A stretch of 64,000 nt of DNA, from contig RPFO01000079.1 in the NCBI GenBank assembly GCA_009746045.1, positions 5,918,733 through 5,982,732 on the forward strand, given 5' to 3'. The notes below the pieces were generated by a model. The model was not told the origin of the DNA and did not search any database. It saw only the letters and a program-made list of their open reading frames with translations. Positions 1 through 11,923 of this stretch are shown in pieces. Position numbers and translations under genes: made by a program. Each line of letters begins with the position of its first letter. Within the stretch, counting starts at the first letter, position 1. Origin of the DNA: Mesostigma viride (lineage: Eukaryota > Streptophyta > Mesostigmatophyceae > Mesostigmatales > Mesostigmataceae).

Positions 1-54
1 GGAATCGCAGAGATATGCCGAATCAGGATCACGCCAATGCGCTTGGCGTTAACT
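1..54 (-). repeat. Element A 3' LTR, partial
   Basis: These 54 bases match the outer end of the LTR at 7396-7449 with a single substitution, ending ...GGCGTTAACT. The rest of this LTR lies before the window. Confidence 0.85.
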
Positions 55-72
55 CCAATCCTTTCTTTTCTT
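55..72 (-). other. Polypurine tract of element A
   Basis: Read on the minus strand this is AAGAAAAGAAAGGATTGG, directly abutting the 3' LTR. This is the expected place for the plus-strand DNA primer. Element B has the closely related AAGAAAGGGTTGG at the same place. Confidence 0.7.
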
Positions 73-121
73 GAGCTGTAGCAGCTCACACAAGTCTACA
101 TACAAACACACACAATGGGTA

Positions 122-241
122 CTGGACATCCTCCCCGACTACAAGTCACAACCCACTGGGCATGACAGTCAGCTTGGATTCCTGGACATCCTCCCCGACT
201 ACAAGTCACAACCCACTGGGCATGACAGTCAGCTTGGATTC
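122..241. repeat. Exact tandem duplication of a 60-bp unit
   Basis: Two adjacent copies (122-181 and 182-241) are identical. They lie in the 3' noncoding part of element A, about 70 bp from its LTR. Confidence 0.9.
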
Positions 242-861
242 CTTATTATATGTACATAGCACCCATACTGGCTCAGGAGCACAAACAAATTACAATGAGT
301 CCCTATCCCTTCACGGGAGGCTCGTTGTGTTACCCATGTACAAGAGGTTGGCCAACTGTGGCAGCCCATAGGTGTTCAGCTAAGAACTTGAGAAGTATGT
401 ACAACCTTCAGGACCTTAGGCGAAACCCCACAGATCACCCACAACAGCTCATCAGAAAACATTGCTGACCCCCAGACGGGAGTCGGCGCCGGTCTGCTGC
501 CCCTTATCGAACCAGACACAACATCTACGCGAAGCACATGCAAAACACAAGCTCCCATACTCGTTCCAACCGTGGAAAATCAGGGGACCTGTCGCCACCT
601 CACCAGCATGGTGGATGGGTCAGCCAGTCCGTGAAACTCCGCCTTAAGACGGCACCAGGGAATCGAACCCCGCCCACAAACCACAGATCTGGGGAAACCT
701 CAGACTGAGATGAAAACCCCAGATAGACATCTCTCCATCAGAGACAATGTCAGACATTCCCACACCAGAGACATGTCTCACCCCTCAAGGTGTGCTCAGG
801 ATTATGTACAATCAAGCTCCCAGCCTGATATCCAGAGACTTAAGCACCCAGCTCTCAGCTT
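242..861 (-). other. Element A 3' untranslated region with a tRNA T-arm-like motif
   Basis: No supported ORF. On the minus strand positions 658-671 read GGGGTTCGATTCCC, a match to the tRNA T-arm / RNA polymerase III B-box consensus. Element B has the same motif at 12389-12403 in its own 3' untranslated region. I could not fold a complete tRNA around it. Confidence 0.5.
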
Positions 862-3800
862 TTAGACAGATAGACCGACTTGACAGTCAGCATTCATGAG
901 CTTCCTCAGTACATTGTACTGGGCTGGGGCCTTGTGTGGCAGCTTTGTCAATGCATCAGCAGGGTTCTCCTCGCCAGGGATATGCTTCAAGTCAACCAAA
1001 CTGGCCAACTCCTTCAGCAACAAATAATCCAGGTCCCGGCTCCTGGCCAGCTGCTTGTGAACAAACTGGACCATACCCATGCTGTCTGTTAGCAACAACG
1101 TCTCCATCTGCAAGGTCCAAGGGGTAACTGAAGCCAGCTCCAGCATTAACTCCTTTATGTACAGGCTGGACTGGATCCCCTCGCATATGGCCCTGCATTC
1201 TGCCACATCTGAACTGATACAGACCCTCTTCTGCAGTCTGCTGTACCAGCTGAACAAACTTGCCCTGCTCTGATAAAAAGCAAACAGAGCAGCAGATCTC
1301 CCCCTGACCTTGGTAACCTGGCGAGCATCCATGGAACTGTCAACAAAGATCTCCAAGGTGATAGGCTGGGCAAAGTCAATCCCAGACAAAATCAGATCAG
1401 GGGTACTCTCCACCAACCGGGCTATGACTCGAGGCTTCTCATCCTCAAGCACCTCATCAGGCATTCTGCTATGGACCATCAAAGACGGACCACAGATGCT
1501 GGCAAACCAGGCCCACATGCCTCTCAACTCAGGTCCTGCAGCCTGGGTGATCTTCTCTGGCAAGGCCTTCACAATGGTCTGTTTATAATCTCCTCCAGCC
1601 TGAAGCCTGATACTCCACTCCCCGTCCCTCCTGAACAGGGTAGCCTGCATTCCACAGAACACTACAGGCTTGTTGGGCTCCTGCCACAGCTCCTTGCCCA
1701 GTGAAAACTTGCCACTGATGACAGGAATAAACTTCTTCAGCCAGGTCGTGGGGGCTAGCAAATGCAGATCATCTCCATGCAAACTAGCATACACTGGCAG
1801 ACCCTCCCATTGGGCCAGCAGCAAACAGGGATCAACTGAAGACACTCTCAAGCCACACTCACTGATCAGAGCTTCCTGCAGCGTGAGTCTCCAGATGATT
1901 GGGCTCGACCTGAGTCCTTCCAGGCCCTTCAGAATAACCAGGAATTGTTGATGCAGCTCCAGCTTCCAGATGGCAGGCACCTCAACACAGTAAGGCTCAT
2001 CCTGCTTCCACACCCTCCTGGCCACTTCTGGATCAGATTTTAAAAATGCCCTCTTGAAGTCCAGCAGCACTGATGACATAGCTGCTCCCCTGTTCAGCAA
2101 CCCCACGTAGAGACATAGCAAAATTCTCCATGTGTCGTGTAGCATCCCTGGCGTGTATAGCTCCTCTCCTGGCAGACTCCCCGTGCCGTGATACTCATTC
2201 AGGACAGGCCTGACATGGGGCACTGATACCTCATCCACAACCTTCCTCTTCAGCACAAATCTCAAAGCAAGCTTCCTTGATGCTGGGGGACGTCTGTCTG
2301 TTGGTGCAGCACACTCAAACTGCAACCACTCCTCCAATGCCTTGGAGAAGGCGAGCTTCCAAGCCTCAAACAAAGTAGGCGAGCTCATCTCTTGGACCAG
2401 CTGGTCATATGTCAAAGGAGAGTGTGCAGCAAGGCTCCTGTGAGTTATGCCAATACTGCTGGGGTGCAACACAGCTGGAATCACCAAACTGGCCGCTGGG
2501 GGCACCTCCCCTTCATCCCATTTTACACCCTTGACCGGCTTGGCCCTGCACCTGACTGGAAATGTTGTCCTGAAATTTTCTAGGGGAATCATCCCCCAGC
2601 CATCTCTTCTCAGAGCTGTAGCTCTGATAGAAATCCCAGGATTGCCCAGAAAATTCTGACCCAAAATCACAGGGCCATCATAGTCCTCTAGGACAAGGAA
2701 GGTCACATCCACACCCATGACAGGGGCAGTAACCTCTCCCAACACCCTTAGATGCGTCCTACCACTGAAATCAGACACCCAGGGGCAACTTGGTTCTCCG
2801 ACCAGCAGTTCTCCTGTATGCTGAGGTCCCATGACAGAAACCTGTGCATTGGTATCTATCTCCATGGCAGCTACCTCAGGTTCATCCAACTGGACAAGCT
2901 TGGACACCTTAGGCTCCTTCTTGGCTCTTTGCAAAGCCTGTACAATATCTGATAGACGCACACCCCTAGGCCTGGTGTCGGGCCGTTCCGGAGGTGCAGC
3001 CTGTCCGCCTGCTTGCCCAACCACCGTATGTGAAGGTACCCCAGGGGCCGGGCCAGGGTCACCCTGAGGGCTCGATACAGCTGTAGCACCCTGATCAGGA
3101 AGCTCCACGTCACCCCCGCCTTGTACACCAGCGGGCACCTGGAAGAGGTCTCCTTGATTACCTCCCCGGGGACGGATCTTTGACCAGGACAGACGGTGCA
3201 CTGCTTGGGAGCCATCAATGGCCACCCAGCACTTATGGCCAGCGGCTTCTACTCGGGTCACCACCCCATCATGCCAGCTGCCACGTTTCCCTGGAAAGCT
3301 TGGTTCCTTCCACACAACAACCTGTTGTCCAACGTTAGGTTCTAGGACACTCCAGCCCTTGTCTTTCTGCCTCAGCTTGAGGAACTTGGCCTCTAGCTTC
3401 TCCTTCCATGCCTGCTCAGCATCAGCTGGCAGCATCCTGGTATGCAGCATAAGAGGATTGATGGCAATGTCACCAAAGAACATGGGAGTCCTCAGGTTCA
3501 GCCTGTCCTCCACAGAACGTAGCCATGCAGATGTCACAATGGCAGATGACGTCCTTGGAATCCTCTCCACCAGCAGCACAGTCTTGATCTCTTGGATGGC
3601 TCTCTCCACCACCCCTTGCTGGCCGTGGCTCTCCCTGGGTGTAATCAGCAACTCTGGAAACTCTGGCAGGTTCTCACAGCACTCAAACTGAATGTCACAC
3701 TGCAACAACTCCAACCCAGGGTACCTGCTCCTTGTCAACTTCAGAGCAGCAATCAATGTAGGCTTCTCCATGTCAGGCAGGATCTCTAGGGTCTTGTACT

Positions 3801-4419
3801 TGGTATATCTGTCCACTGCCACCAGCAGCTTCAAACCCCTGATTCTCTGAATATCTACCTGCACATGGCCTGGCTGCAAAATAGGAGTCCTGGCATGAGA
3901 CTGCTTGGGCTTTCTAGCAACTAGCCTGCACTTGCAAGCTTGAGCAACCTGTTGGCAGATGGAGTACAACTCACTTCCTCCCAGCCGTCTAGCAACTTGC
4001 AAAGACTGAGCTGCATGGCCAAACATGGTATGCAACCTTGAGGCAATGTCATACAAGAGAGAAAACCTTTTATTGTCATTATTAGCACTCAAGGTATGTA
4101 CAGATCCCTTATGTACAGGAGGCACCAGGGTCGTGCCTGTCAGACTGTCTCCAGCCCTATCCTCATCCTGACCATCCTGTGCCAGTCCTGCACGGTCAGA
4201 ATGCTTCTGAGATCCACCTGGGTCCACATCACCAGGTCCTACCTCAGGCTCAGCACCGCCATGGCGGGCACGTTGGCGAGTAACCACTGCAGCTACAGCT
4301 GGCATACTCTCTGTGGTAACCAAGCTTGCCCCATCGTGTCCAATAGGCTCTTTCACTAGAGCATGGGGCTGCCCCTCACTGCTGTCACTAGCAGCTTCAT
4401 TACACACCCCTGGGGGCAC
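862..4419 (-). CDS. pol: Element A Pol polyprotein (integrase, protease, reverse transcriptase, RNase H)
   Basis: An open frame of about 1185 codons. Visible domains in order: gag-pre-integrase/zinc region (H130, H135, then a CxC pair at 162/164); integrase core with D189, D242, E272; a basic region to about 415; an aspartic protease-like domain with DTN at 522-524 and ILGQNFL near 585; reverse transcriptase from about 690 with D787 in the DFKRAFL motif and HGDD at 881-884 (bases 1765-1779); RNase H with D1027, E1074, D1112 and D1155 (NPADALTK). Putting the protease after the integrase departs from the usual copia order. The listed 5' end is a GTG and is unlikely to be a real start: the frame continues upstream to an in-frame TGA shared with gag, so readthrough from gag is likelier. 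Confidence 0.9.
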   Translation of the reverse strand: MPPGVCNEAASDSSEGQPHALVKEPIGHDGASLVTTESMPAVAAVVTRQRARHGGAEPEVGPGDVDPGGSQKHSDRAGLAQDGQDEDRAGDSLTGTTLVPPVHKGSVHTLSANNDNKRFSLLYDIASRLHTMFGHAAQSLQVARRLGGSELYSICQQVAQACKCRLVARKPKQSHARTPILQPGHVQVDIQRIRGLKLLVAVDRYTKYKTLEILPDMEKPTLIAALKLTRSRYPGLELLQCDIQFECCENLPEFPELLITPRESHGQQGVVERAIQEIKTVLLVERIPRTSSAIVTSAWLRSVEDRLNLRTPMFFGDIAINPLMLHTRMLPADAEQAWKEKLEAKFLKLRQKDKGWSVLEPNVGQQVVVWKEPSFPGKRGSWHDGVVTRVEAAGHKCWVAIDGSQAVHRLSWSKIRPRGGNQGDLFQVPAGVQGGGDVELPDQGATAVSSPQGDPGPAPGVPSHTVVGQAGGQAAPPERPDTRPRGVRLSDIVQALQRAKKEPKVSKLVQLDEPEVAAMEIDTNAQVSVMGPQHTGELLVGEPSCPWVSDFSGRTHLRVLGEVTAPVMGVDVTFLVLEDYDGPVILGQNFLGNPGISIRATALRRDGWGMIPLENFRTTFPVRCRAKPVKGVKWDEGEVPPAASLVIPAVLHPSSIGITHRSLAAHSPLTYDQLVQEMSSPTLFEAWKLAFSKALEEWLQFECAAPTDRRPPASRKLALRFVLKRKVVDEVSVPHVRPVLNEYHGTGSLPGEELYTPGMLHDTWRILLCLYVGLLNRGAAMSSVLLDFKRAFLKSDPEVARRVWKQDEPYCVEVPAIWKLELHQQFLVILKGLEGLRSSPIIWRLTLQEALISECGLRVSSVDPCLLLAQWEGLPVYASLHGDDLHLLAPTTWLKKFIPVISGKFSLGKELWQEPNKPVVFCGMQATLFRRDGEWSIRLQAGGDYKQTIVKALPEKITQAAGPELRGMWAWFASICGPSLMVHSRMPDEVLEDEKPRVIARLVESTPDLILSGIDFAQPITLEIFVDSSMDARQVTKVRGRSAALFAFYQSRASLFSWYSRLQKRVCISSDVAECRAICEGIQSSLYIKELMLELASVTPWTLQMETLLLTDSMGMVQFVHKQLARSRDLDYLLLKELASLVDLKHIPGEENPADALTKLPHKAPAQYNVLRKLMNADCQVGLSV

Positions 4420-4446
4420 CCTCCAGGGTTCAGGGATGTGTGCAGG

Positions 4447-4455
4447 CTCAAGTCA
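4447..4455 (-). promoter_or_regulatory. Candidate stop-readthrough signal between gag and pol of element A
   Basis: On the minus strand the gag frame ends TGA and is followed in the same frame by CTT GAG and 12 sense codons reaching the annotated pol start. No other stop interrupts. Element B has the identical TGA CTT GAG, and C/E have TGA CTA. UGA followed by CU is a known leaky context (UGA-CUA in alphaviruses and some animal genes). Confidence 0.6.
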
Positions 4456-5638
4456 ATGATCAGCAGCCTTGCCCTTGCCCTTGTCCTGGGATGGACCAGC
4501 CTTGTCCTTGCTGCCACCCTGAGCTGGCTTGCTCTGACCTTCCTGCCTCAGGTACGAGGGACACTCATTCCTGAAGTGACCCTTCCCCTGGCAGAAATAA
4601 CATTCCACCTGACTGATGTCCCGTGAGGTCCCACTGCTGGGCCCAGCCTTGGGAGGACCACCCACCCTCTTGAAGTCAAACTGGGACTGTGGATGTCCCG
4701 ACTTCGGCGGGGTCCCCCGTCCAGCCCTTCTGTCACGCCCCCTCCTGGACCTTCCTCGACCCCTTGAAGAGGTCTCAGGCCCTCTCGAGGGCGCTGGGCC
4801 CCCGTGGCCCGATCCCCTCATGGACTTAACCGTGGGTTCAGTGGCCTCCTCATCATTCTGACGAGGGCGCTTACCCCCACGTACTTGCCGCTGAAACACT
4901 CATACAACTGGTCCGTCATGGCTGCCCAGCCATGGACCTGTCGCATGTGGATGGTCACATTATCCATGGTGACCGGATCCAGCTGCAGCGACTTGAGAAA
5001 GTCGCCCATGGCCATCCGATCTGCGACGAAGAAGCCCTTGGCCATGGCGTCCTCCCTCAGCTTGACGAAGTCTTCAAAGGCGTGGACCACTAGTTGCCCC
5101 TTGATGGGCTTGTAGTCCAGGTATTCTTGCTTCAGGTGGGACCCATCTATGGTCCTCTTGTCACTCAGGAACACCTGAGTCGCGTCATAAACGCCGCCCA
5201 GGTGTCCCCCGCCGCGTGTCGCTCCCGAACAAACTTGAACAGCCGCCTCGCCGACTGCCGTATGTAGGCACTAGACGCCAGGATGCGAAGCTTGTCACCG
5301 TTGTATATCTCCGTGTACAAGTTCATGTCCTCTAACATCCTCTCAGCATCCCGGGGCTGCCAATTGTCCTTGATGGACTGAAACTGGCCTAGCACCGCGT
5401 ACCCCTCAGCAACGGTTGGTCGCTTAGGCGCCGCTTGATCTGCGGCTGGCGCGTGCTGCCCGCCCTGCGATCCTTGGCTCTGATTATCTGGCACCTCAGC
5501 CTGGTCTCCCAGCGCCTGGCCGTCCCCGCGTCCATCGCGTCCACCGCGTCCATCGCGTCCATCTCGTCCATCCAGCCCAGCGCCGCGCCGCGCGAAGCCC
5601 ATAAAGCCCGCTTGTTGGTTGATAGCTCCATCCTCCAT
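4453..5638 (-). pseudogene. gag: Element A Gag, frameshifted
   Basis: Three overlapping frames make one Gag: 5638-5165 (N-terminal, with a short GRD/GRG repeat), 5174-4818 (helical capsid-like part) and 4899-4453 (basic RG-rich tail). The last contains one CCHC zinc knuckle, CYFCQGKGHFRNEC (CX2CX4HX4C), which is the nucleocapsid signature. Frame changes occur near 5170 and 4890. Gag would package the element RNA. The frameshifts could be real decay or single-base sequence errors, since pol is open and C/E show an intact equivalent. Confidence 0.8.
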
Positions 5639-5820
5639 GATGGCCTCTGTTCAGATCTGCTACAGCCAGCCAAGTGGCCAAGCAGCAATTAAAGCAATAT
5701 AAGCTACTGAACAAGAAAGGAAAGTGCCAAGTGTTACCACTCAGGCAAGACCACCACGGCTGGCCCCAGGCGCGTCCTGGTTCTCCTTGTCGCTGTCGTC
5801 GTCGCTGTCGCTCACCACAA

Positions 5821-6659
5821 TCAGCTCTGGTACCCTGCTACCTGCTGCGCCGTCGTCGACCCGCTGTCGGCCCGCGATGACTGAATCGTCACCGTTGGTA
5901 AAGTAGACAGGTGACAACCCGTCGTTGGCCCTCGCGGATTGTACGTTGGCACCTCGTGGTCGCCAAGTGTCTCGTCGCCTAGCCCAGCGACACCCCCTGC
6001 TCCTACCTCAAGGTCACTATCGTACCCAAGAGGTGCAAACTCCTCCCAACGCGTCACACGAACGCGAAGGGGCGGGGGCAGTTCCTGAAAAGGAACTCTT
6101 ACTCGCTCCGGAAACCTGCCGACTCTTGTCGCGCGCTGTCCTCCGGTGATGGCTTCCGCTGTCGCCCCGACCTCTGCAAGCCGCCTGTGATGCTCCGCTC
6201 CGCGTCGTTCACGCCTAACTGGCCCCGCTGCAACACCCTCGTCGCCGATGCCGCCTGCGAAAGCACGTGGTACTCCCGCGCCCGCTACTGTCGGCACAAA
6301 CTCGTGTCGCCCTGCGCCAGCTGCCTCCGCAACCTCGCCTCGCCTTGCGCCAACTCCGTCCGCACTCGCTCTGCTACTGCAGTAATCACCGTCTGGATGC
6401 CGACCAACCCGTGAAGCTCCTGCTCAAGGTCGTCGATGCTCCGGTGCTCCGGAATGACGATGGTTTGTACGTGTCGCAGAATTCGCTCCCAATCTTCGAC
6501 CTGGTCGTCGACGAATTGCACGAAGCTGCGATTTACAGGCGGACGATCTGCAAGCAATAAAGATAGATCCCGAACGACACGGCGTAATTCAGGAGAAATC
6601 GAACCCCCAGCAGACTGCCGAAACCGGAAATCCTGCTGCCGTTGTTCCTCCTGCACCAT
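5821..6659 (-). pseudogene. Element A leader ORF upstream of gag
   Basis: Two overlapping frames (6659-6285 and 6297-5821) form one acidic, helix-rich product of roughly 280 residues. It begins about 95 nt after the 5' LTR and ends about 180 nt before gag. No recognised domain. Elements B and G have a charged ORF in the same position, while C and E do not, so it looks like a feature of this branch. One frameshift lies near 6290. Confidence 0.5.
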
Positions 6660-6752
6660 TCACCACCGGACGAGCTCCTCGCGTCGTCAACGCTGCACAC
6701 CGCAACCGGCAACGACCCTCCTGGCCGTTCCGCTGAGACTGGTTGTAATTTG

Positions 6753-7880
<1,128 letters not shown>

Positions 7881-7940
7881 TACTACTACTACTACTACTA
7901 CTTCTACTACTACTACTACTATTACTACTACTAGTAGTAG
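7881..7940. repeat. TAC/CTA trinucleotide tract
   Basis: The CTG tract changes without a spacer into TAC repeats with two interruptions, ending CTAGTAGTAG. Confidence 0.9.
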
Positions 7941-8108
7941 GACAAAACCAATAATTTATATATGAGGATAAGAAAAGGTTGAATAGGTATCTATAATAAT
8001 AACAAGAAGAAAAAGTTAAGTAAAAAATAAAAAGAAAATGAGGTGGATATGGAAGCCCCTTGCAACAAGCAGAAAACGAGTGTGTGAGGTGTGAGAACTT
8101 ACTTGTAT

Positions 8109-8310
8109 AGTATCTCCCTTGCCAGGTGTTCAAAGTACGGTCCAAAGTGCTCTTCGGAAAGCTGACGTCTAGATCTTTCATTCCCACTAGGATGGCCAGG
8201 TTTGACGGTTAAATTACTATTTTCGTGGTGCCGGGTTGTGCCACAAACTCAGTCCGTTAGCGTGGTAGGACTTCAGCGGGTACCACGAAAACGGACTCGG
8301 TACATTTTAA
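8109..8310 (-). repeat. Exon-like duplicated fragment, copy 1 (J1)
   Basis: Related to 56526-56709. On the minus strand both copies can encode a similar peptide (KDLDVS, then DRTL-TW-GRY). In this copy the peptide is followed by GTAAGT, a consensus splice donor near 8100. An inverted pair (ACTCAGTCCGTT / AACGGACTC-GT) lies near 8247 and 8290. It may be a fragment of a host gene exon or of a short transposon. I do not recognise the protein. Confidence 0.4.
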
Positions 8311-8384
8311 TAAGAGAGTTAATGCATACGGATATTTGCATGCCCATGTTCTTGCACATTTGCGTAGAATATCGTATGTATTAA

Positions 8385-9294
8385 CAATATAATTACTTAC
8401 AGCAGAGTGAAATCACTCCAACCAAAGCAAACGCCCAGCTATAAACCTATATACAGAGCCATGTCAAAGCTCTATACTACGATAAGACCAATTGAAACTC
8501 CGAACGTTCGGGAGGAACCTAGTAGCCATGCTGCACCGCAAAATCAGCCCGCGTACGGCGGAGCACTGATGATGTCAGCCATGGCCCGAGTCAGCGCCAC
8601 CGACAAGCGCTGACGCCAATATGGCGTCCAGGTCCGCGCCGACCATGGGGCCCGCTGGCCCTCCAGGTCCAACCGGTCCTCCCGGAGCCGGCAACACTCC
8701 TTGAAGAAGGCGGAGGTCAGGGGCCCCATGGCCCCAAACTCCTCCATGACAAATTAGGGCACCACACGATGGTGCCCGACGTCGCCGTAGGCCAGGAGCT
8801 CATATATATTAAAAATATAATTACTTACAGCAGAGTGAAATCACTCAAACCAAAGCAAACGCCCATGCAGCTATAAACCTATATACAGAGCCATGTCAAG
8901 GAGCTCATATATATTAAAAATGTAATTACTTACAGCAGAGTGAAATCACTCAAACCAAAGCAAACACCCAGCTATAAACCTATATACAGAGCCATGTCAA
9001 AGCTCTATACTACGATAAGACCAATGGAAACGCCTAACGGGAGGAACCTAATAGCCGGCTGCTGCACCGCAAAATCAGCCCGCATACGGCGGAGCATGAT
9101 GTCAGCCATGGCCCGAGTCAGCGCCACCGACAAGCGCTCATATATATTAAAAATATAATTACTTACAGCAGAGTGAAATCACTCAAACCAAAGCAAACGC
9201 CCAGCTATAAACCTATATACAGAGCCATGCATGTCAAAGCTCTATACTACAATAAGACCAATTGAAACTCCTAACGTTCGGGAGGAACCTAGAC
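8385..9294. repeat. Tandem array of a variable repeat of about 240 bp
   Basis: Four copies start around 8385, 8801, 8905 and 9139 with CATATATATT, an A/T run, then TTACTTACAGCAGAGTG. The second is cut to about 100 bp. Between copies 1 and 2 (8613-8800) is a unique GC-rich piece with a 67-codon minus-strand ORF (8747-8544) that I cannot assign. Confidence 0.75.
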
Positions 9295-9313
9295 ACAACA
9301 AAATGACAATCAA

Positions 9314-9356
9314 AATTAATTAATTAATTAATTAAACTCGTGCTCCCGTTGGGGAG
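9314..9356 (-). repeat. LINE-like 3' tail and hairpin
   Basis: An (AATT)n tail at 9314-9335, then 7 nt away the inverted repeat CTCCCGTTGGGGAG at 9343-9356. The second LINE-like copy has ACTCCGTTGGGAGT at 58692-58705 next to an (AATTG)3 tail, so the hairpin is conserved although its flanks differ. Confidence 0.6.
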
Positions 9357-9735
9357 TCACGGAGCACCGAAGTGCTTTTAATCCCTGTGTGTGCACTACA
9401 GGAGAAAGGGCAGAGACCCCCAGTCTCCTTCATGCCAAAGGCATGCCACAGCTGCAATCGGGCGCGGCTAGCTAAAAGGACAGGCTAACGATCCGGCAAA
9501 CTGTGGGTGCAATAAGACCCATGTGAGCATATCATAGCAAGGAGCGTGGGCAAGTAATCTGAACATAGCCAGGGCGTAGCATGGCTGTACTAGGACTAGG
9601 CTAAGGCTATGGCTGGTTGTGTACCGTGCGTTGGCGGCACGTGACTAGGTGTGTTGGCACAGCTAGGCAACATTCTAGGCATGGCTGCCATAGCGGCAGT
9701 GACGCCAATGGTTACAAGCTAGGGCTATTGCTATT
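9357..9735. other. LINE-like 3' untranslated region
   Basis: No ORF. Rich in short GCTAGG/CATAGC words shared loosely with 58706-59093. Confidence 0.4.
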
Positions 9736-10710
9736 CTAGCCCGCTGGGGGCATCCACATCTTGTGGTTGATCATCAGGTCCCCGCCCCTCCAGTACACCT
9801 TGGGCTTCTGGGGGTCCTGCTTATGGCGGAGGTATTCCGGCCACAGGTCGCGTCGCTGCTGTTGCTGAGCGGGGGTGAGGTCGTCATCCAGCGTCCAGGT
9901 GAGGTCGTGCAACCGCTTGCGACGAGAGAGGAACCGCTGCTTATCCTCAGGGGAGGGGAAGGTGAGTAGGACTGGTGGGGGAGCCGCCTTGTCCCGTGAG
10001 TGGGGAAGGCGGTGGCACCCACGCAGTTCTACCTCACCTACCAGGCCCATGAGGGTAAGAAGCTGGTTCTTGAGCTCGTCAGCAAGAGAGGTTGACGTCT
10101 CACCTGGCTTCTGGGGGAAGCGACGTAGCACCACTCGGCACTCGCGGCGAGCGCGGTCGGTGACCTCCCGTTGCTGGGCTTGGCGGTGGTCCTCCAGCTC
10201 CTGGAGCTTTGTGGCGATGGCGTCGGTGGTGGAGGCGGTCGCTGACCGCAGCAGGTCCGCGTAGGAGAGCGGCGGGAGGTCGCCAGCATCCAGCCGGGGT
10301 GGCTGGGGTGCAATGGTGGCCGTCTGCTCCGCTATCTTGGGGACCTGTGTGGCCAGGGCCTCGGTGTGGGCGGTGATGGCCTCAAGCTTCTTCAGGAGCA
10401 CGCCACACTTGCCATCCACCTGGTTAAGGCGAGAGACAAGTGCAGCATGCGTTTCCGAAGCCTGCGCCGCGGTGTGTAGCGCCGTGAACTGGGGTTGTAG
10501 CTTGTGGACGACCTTGGTTTCCACGTTGGAGACCCGGGCTTCCACCGTGTTGAGCGTCGTGTTCAGCGAGGTCAGCTTCTCGGCCAACGGCCAGGTCACG
10601 TGCTCCTCCAGCACTGCTCGGATGTCATCCTTGCAGAGGGAGGAAGCCGATGTGGCTGTCGGCCGCGCAGGCTGGGCTGGGGTGCGGATCCTGGCGACAA
10701 TTCTGCTCAT
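9736..10710 (-). CDS. LINE ORF1-like RNA-binding protein
   Basis: 324 codons from ATG. Residues about 30-140 are predicted coiled coil by their heptad pattern. An RRM-like core follows (CRVVLRRFP strand, then VLLTFPSPEDKQRFLSRRKR). The C-terminal domain has WTLDDDLTPAQQQQRRDLW and ends with VYWRGGDLMINHK-W. This layout matches L1-type ORF1 proteins, which trimerise and bind element RNA as a chaperone. The relative at 59094-59693 keeps RRKRL-T-TLDDDLT-AQQQ-RR-LWP-YL. No partner ORF2 lies downstream, so mobility would depend on another LINE. Confidence 0.75.
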   Translation of the reverse strand: MSRIVARIRTPAQPARPTATSASSLCKDDIRAVLEEHVTWPLAEKLTSLNTTLNTVEARVSNVETKVVHKLQPQFTALHTAAQASETHAALVSRLNQVDGKCGVLLKKLEAITAHTEALATQVPKIAEQTATIAPQPPRLDAGDLPPLSYADLLRSATASTTDAIATKLQELEDHRQAQQREVTDRARRECRVVLRRFPQKPGETSTSLADELKNQLLTLMGLVGEVELRGCHRLPHSRDKAAPPPVLLTFPSPEDKQRFLSRRKRLHDLTWTLDDDLTPAQQQQRRDLWPEYLRHKQDPQKPKVYWRGGDLMINHKMWMPPAG

Positions 10711-10729
10711 AGGTAGCTGGAAGTAGCTG

Positions 10730-11269
10730 TGTAGCGTGCCGACTAGGGTCGAGCCTAGCGAGCACGAGGAGGTTTGGCAAAAGAAATATGGTACAAAAAG
10801 ATACGTGTAAAAGAGATAGATACCTAGGGTGGTTTCAAGTCCATACCTTCGGGCACATCTCTACATGTGTATACGAGGGTGCCAACAGTCGATATCTAGA
10901 GTAATATTGGTGACATTGGGATATATATCGATGGATGTGTGTCCGATGGCATAACGTAACGATGGTTACCACGGACATGGTTAGAGGTCGATCAGCCCTA
11001 TGTTCGACCCGTAGTTCGGCACACTACAATGAACTTCAGGCCGTAACTTAGTGACGGGTGAATTTGGGCCACACGAGTGGATCAGCCAGCTGGTGCCGAG
11101 TGCCGACCTAGTGGCACTGCTTGGCATAAAGGCGTGCAAGGACGATGGACAAGACAGTCGTTCGTCAATCCGCCGACTCACCCACCTCAGTTAATCTGAG
11201 CTACGAATCTATTCCTTGTAATACAATCGTGTTCGACACACAACCTTGTACAACTGCAATTGCAAGAAT
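10730..11269 (+). repeat. Element D 5' LTR, first part
   Basis: The first 540 bp of the LTR, up to the insertion of element B. The AGAAT at 11265-11269 is the target duplication of B. The uninterrupted sequence of this site is present in the 3' LTR around 32592. Confidence 0.85.
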
Positions 11270-11923
11270 ATTTGCGCAGCAACTCGTCAGCAGAGCTTGT
11301 GAGCTCCTGGTCCTTGCCGGCTGGAATGACCCTAGGCTGCTGGCTAGCAACCTTTATCCTCACACCAGGCCTACGACCCTCGATAGGCTCGCCACTCGTC
11401 GTGACGACCAAGGTTCGTGTGTGAAGACGCTCGTTGCCTCGTTGAGCCCCGAGCTATATGCAACCTCGTTCCATCCTTGTTCCTCGGTCATGAGCAACGC
11501 TGGGCAACGCTACATTGCCAGAGCCTCGTATCGCTGCCCTGCATCCTTGTTGCAGGCAGCATACAGGAATCTCTGGCTATCCTGTGTCTAGGACAGCACA
11601 GGACCTGCCACAGTCCTGCAAGGACTTACATCCTTGCAGACCTGCTGGCTGGTTACTGGCTTCTACTAGCCACAGTACCGTTGAGCCCTCAGTACACTGT
11701 GTCCCAGTCACGTGAGAGTCCAGGCTAAGCCTGTGCAGGCACGGCCTGCCACGTGTCCTGTCCACTATGCCCTGAGTGTGCACCGCCCTCGCCCACCGGT
11801 CGGCAGTACTTCGGGACTTGATAACTTTCTAGTCCCTTGTCTGTTCTAGGCGGTTGACACGGCGTTGGAAAGGTCTCCTCAACCTGCATCCATCTAGCAC
11901 ATTGGTGCCCCAATATGCTAACT
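11270..11923 (-). repeat. Element B 3' LTR
   Basis: 654 bp, nearly identical to 18993-19648. On the minus strand it starts AGTTAGCATATTGG. Confidence 0.93.

Larger units (their letters stand above)
9314..10724 (-). mobile_element. LINE-like element encoding only ORF1
   Basis: A minus-strand unit: ORF1-type gene (10710-9736), about 380 bp of 3' untranslated sequence, a small hairpin (9343-9356) and an AATT-type simple-repeat tail (9314-9335). No endonuclease or reverse transcriptase ORF follows. The truncated relative at 58670-59693 has the same order. Element D is inserted 15 bp upstream of the ATG, so the 5' end of this unit continues at 32773 or was already lost. Confidence 0.6.

Noticed and set aside
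9736-10710. Host coiled-coil protein
   Set aside because: The RRM-like core, C-terminal LTWTLDDDLT region, nearby simple-repeat tail and second truncated copy fit a LINE ORF1 better.
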